A stretch of 64,000 nucleotides of DNA from Roseateles depolymerans. GTDB taxonomy: Bacteria > Pseudomonadota > Gammaproteobacteria > Burkholderiales > Burkholderiaceae_C. Below the pieces are notes generated by a model. It had not been told where the DNA came from. It did no database searches and worked only from the letters and a program-made list of their open reading frames with translations. The DNA is taken from the NCBI GenBank assembly GCA_003241055.1, contig QFOD01000007.1, forward strand, positions 62,001-126,000. Direction: 5' to 3'. Shown piece after piece: positions 62,970-64,000 of the stretch. A program made the position numbers and the translations under genes. How positions within the stretch are numbered: the stretch's first letter is position 1; the number at the start of each line of letters is the position of its first letter.

Positions 62970-64000
62970 ATGGCCACCTCCAAGAGCATCTACACCTGCA
63001 CCGAATGCGGCGGCACCAACGCCAAATGGCTGGGCAAGTGCCCGCATTGCGGCGCCTGGAACACGCTGACCGAAACCGCGGCCGAACCCGCCGGCGGCGG
63101 CAAGAACCGCTACCAGGCGCTGGCCAAGAGCCAGCCGGTGGCGACGCTGTCCGAGATCGAAGCCAGCGACTACGAGCGCACGCCCACCGGGCAGGACGAG
63201 CTGGACCGCGTGCTGGGCGGCGGCATCGTCGCCGGCGGCGTGGTGCTGATCGGCGGCGACCCGGGCATAGGCAAATCCACGCTGCTGCTGCAGGCGGTGG
63301 AGTCGCTGTCGCAGACGGTGAAGGTGCTGTACGTGACCGGCGAGGAAAGCGGCGCGCAGGTGGCCATGCGCTCGCGCCGCCTGGGCCTGGCGGGCGACAA
63401 GGTGCGCGTGCTGGCCGAGATCGGGCTGGAGAAGATCCTGGCCACCATAGAGGCCGAGGAGCCCGACTTCTGCGTCATCGACTCCATCCAGACGCTGTAC
63501 TCCGAGCAGCTCAGCAGCGCGCCGGGCTCGGTGGCCCAGGTGCGCGAATGCGCCGCGCAGCTGACGCGCACGGCCAAGGCGCGCGGCTGCGCGATGGTGC
63601 TGGTGGGCCACGTGACCAAGGAAGGCGCGCTGGCCGGCCCGCGCGTGCTGGAGCACATCGTCGACACGGTGCTGTATTTCGAGGGCGACACGCACAGCAG
63701 CTTCCGCCTCGTGCGCGCCATCAAGAACCGCTTCGGCGCCGTCAACGAGATCGGCGTGTTCGCGATGACGGAGAAAGGCCTGAAGGGCGTGGCCAACCCC
63801 AGCGCGATCTTCCTGAGCACCCACACCGAGCCGGTGCCGGGCAGCTGCGTGCTCGTCACGCTGGAGGGCACGCGGCCGCTGCTGGTGGAGCTGCAGGCGC
63901 TGGTGGACAGCGGCGGCGTGAGCCCGCGGCGGCTCAGCGTGGGCCTGGACCGCGACCGCCTGGCCATGCTGCTGGCCGTGCTGCACCGCCATGCCGGCGT
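62970..64000 (+). CDS. radA: DNA repair protein RadA (3' end outside window)
   Basis: The first 343 residues of RadA, an ATP-dependent branch-migration helicase in recombination repair. It has the N-terminal C4 zinc finger CTECGG...CPHCGAW, Walker A GGDPGIGKST, the RecA-like Walker B region FCVIDSIQTLYS, the RadA signature KNRFG, and the start of the Lon-like C-terminal domain. The frame is open at the window edge, so about 110-120 residues are missing. The start MATSKSIYTCTECGG is family-typical. Confidence 0.96.
   Translation, partial: MATSKSIYTCTECGGTNAKWLGKCPHCGAWNTLTETAAEPAGGGKNRYQALAKSQPVATLSEIEASDYERTPTGQDELDRVLGGGIVAGGVVLIGGDPGIGKSTLLLQAVESLSQTVKVLYVTGEESGAQVAMRSRRLGLAGDKVRVLAEIGLEKILATIEAEEPDFCVIDSIQTLYSEQLSSAPGSVAQVRECAAQLTRTAKARGCAMVLVGHVTKEGALAGPRVLEHIVDTVLYFEGDTHSSFRLVRAIKNRFGAVNEIGVFAMTEKGLKGVANPSAIFLSTHTEPVPGSCVLVTLEGTRPLLVELQALVDSGGVSPRRLSVGLDRDRLAMLLAVLHRHAG

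Overview
The window is GC-rich, densely packed chromosomal DNA. It lacks tRNA or rRNA genes, insertion sequences, phage genes and CRISPR arrays. Gene content and order (ahcY-tlyA-metF behind an SAH riboswitch, dprA-smg, yajC-secD-secF, lplT/alr, radA, a two-copy cyanophycin synthetase locus, DUF1631) point to a Betaproteobacterium of the order Burkholderiales, most like the Rubrivivax/Roseateles/Leptothrix group. This is inferred from remembered family content, not from a search.

Layout. 0-1.3 kb: cold-shock protein, then bfd and bfr facing apart over a Fur-box-like site (iron storage and release). 1.3-9.7 kb: cyanophycin locus. Two synthetase paralogues read rightwards; a translationally coupled ABC exporter, DUF1854 protein and flavin reductase read leftwards. 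9.7-14.5 kb: a metallo-beta-lactamase-fold hydrolase, then a convergent glycan-remodelling group (ArnT-like transferase and GtrA against a GT2 transferase and a YdjC/ChbG deacetylase). 14.6-19.8 kb: central carbon genes pgk, maeB and pyk on the minus strand. 19.9-24.7 kb: AzlCD-type exporter, envelope proteins, htpX, fmt and def. 24.9-27.7 kb: LysM protein, dprA, smg. 27.7-33.5 kb: DUF1631 protein and yajC-secD-secF. 33.7-39.1 kb: small unknown protein with a diguanylate cyclase, YcaQ-like protein, aldo/keto reductase with divergent AraC regulator. 39.2-43.7 kb: ppk2 behind an FNR-type box; then the methyl-cycle operon ahcY-tlyA-metF under an SAH riboswitch. 43.8-53.2 kb: ompW, a candidate structured RNA, phosphatase, secreted hydrolase, Xaa-Pro peptidase, Sel1 protein, class A beta-lactamase, formyl-THF cyclo-ligase, glutathione peroxidase, SGNH hydrolase, lplT. 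53.3-54.9 kb: alr and arfB.

54.9-62.9 kb is the most accessory-looking part. It holds a tetA/tetR pair with two clear tet operators, an AraC/SDR pair, a secreted unknown protein, and a short stretch of lower-GC membrane-protein genes separated by sites with the architecture of integron attC sites, with no integrase in the window. A decayed ORF, an EamA transporter and a LysE transporter follow. The window ends inside radA.

The items most worth following up are the integrase-less cassette cluster (about 59.5-60.8 kb), the cyanophycin synthetase paralogue with a destroyed Mur-ligase P-loop, the candidate RNA between ompW and the phosphatase, the FNR-type site before ppk2, and the tet module in an otherwise chromosomal context.
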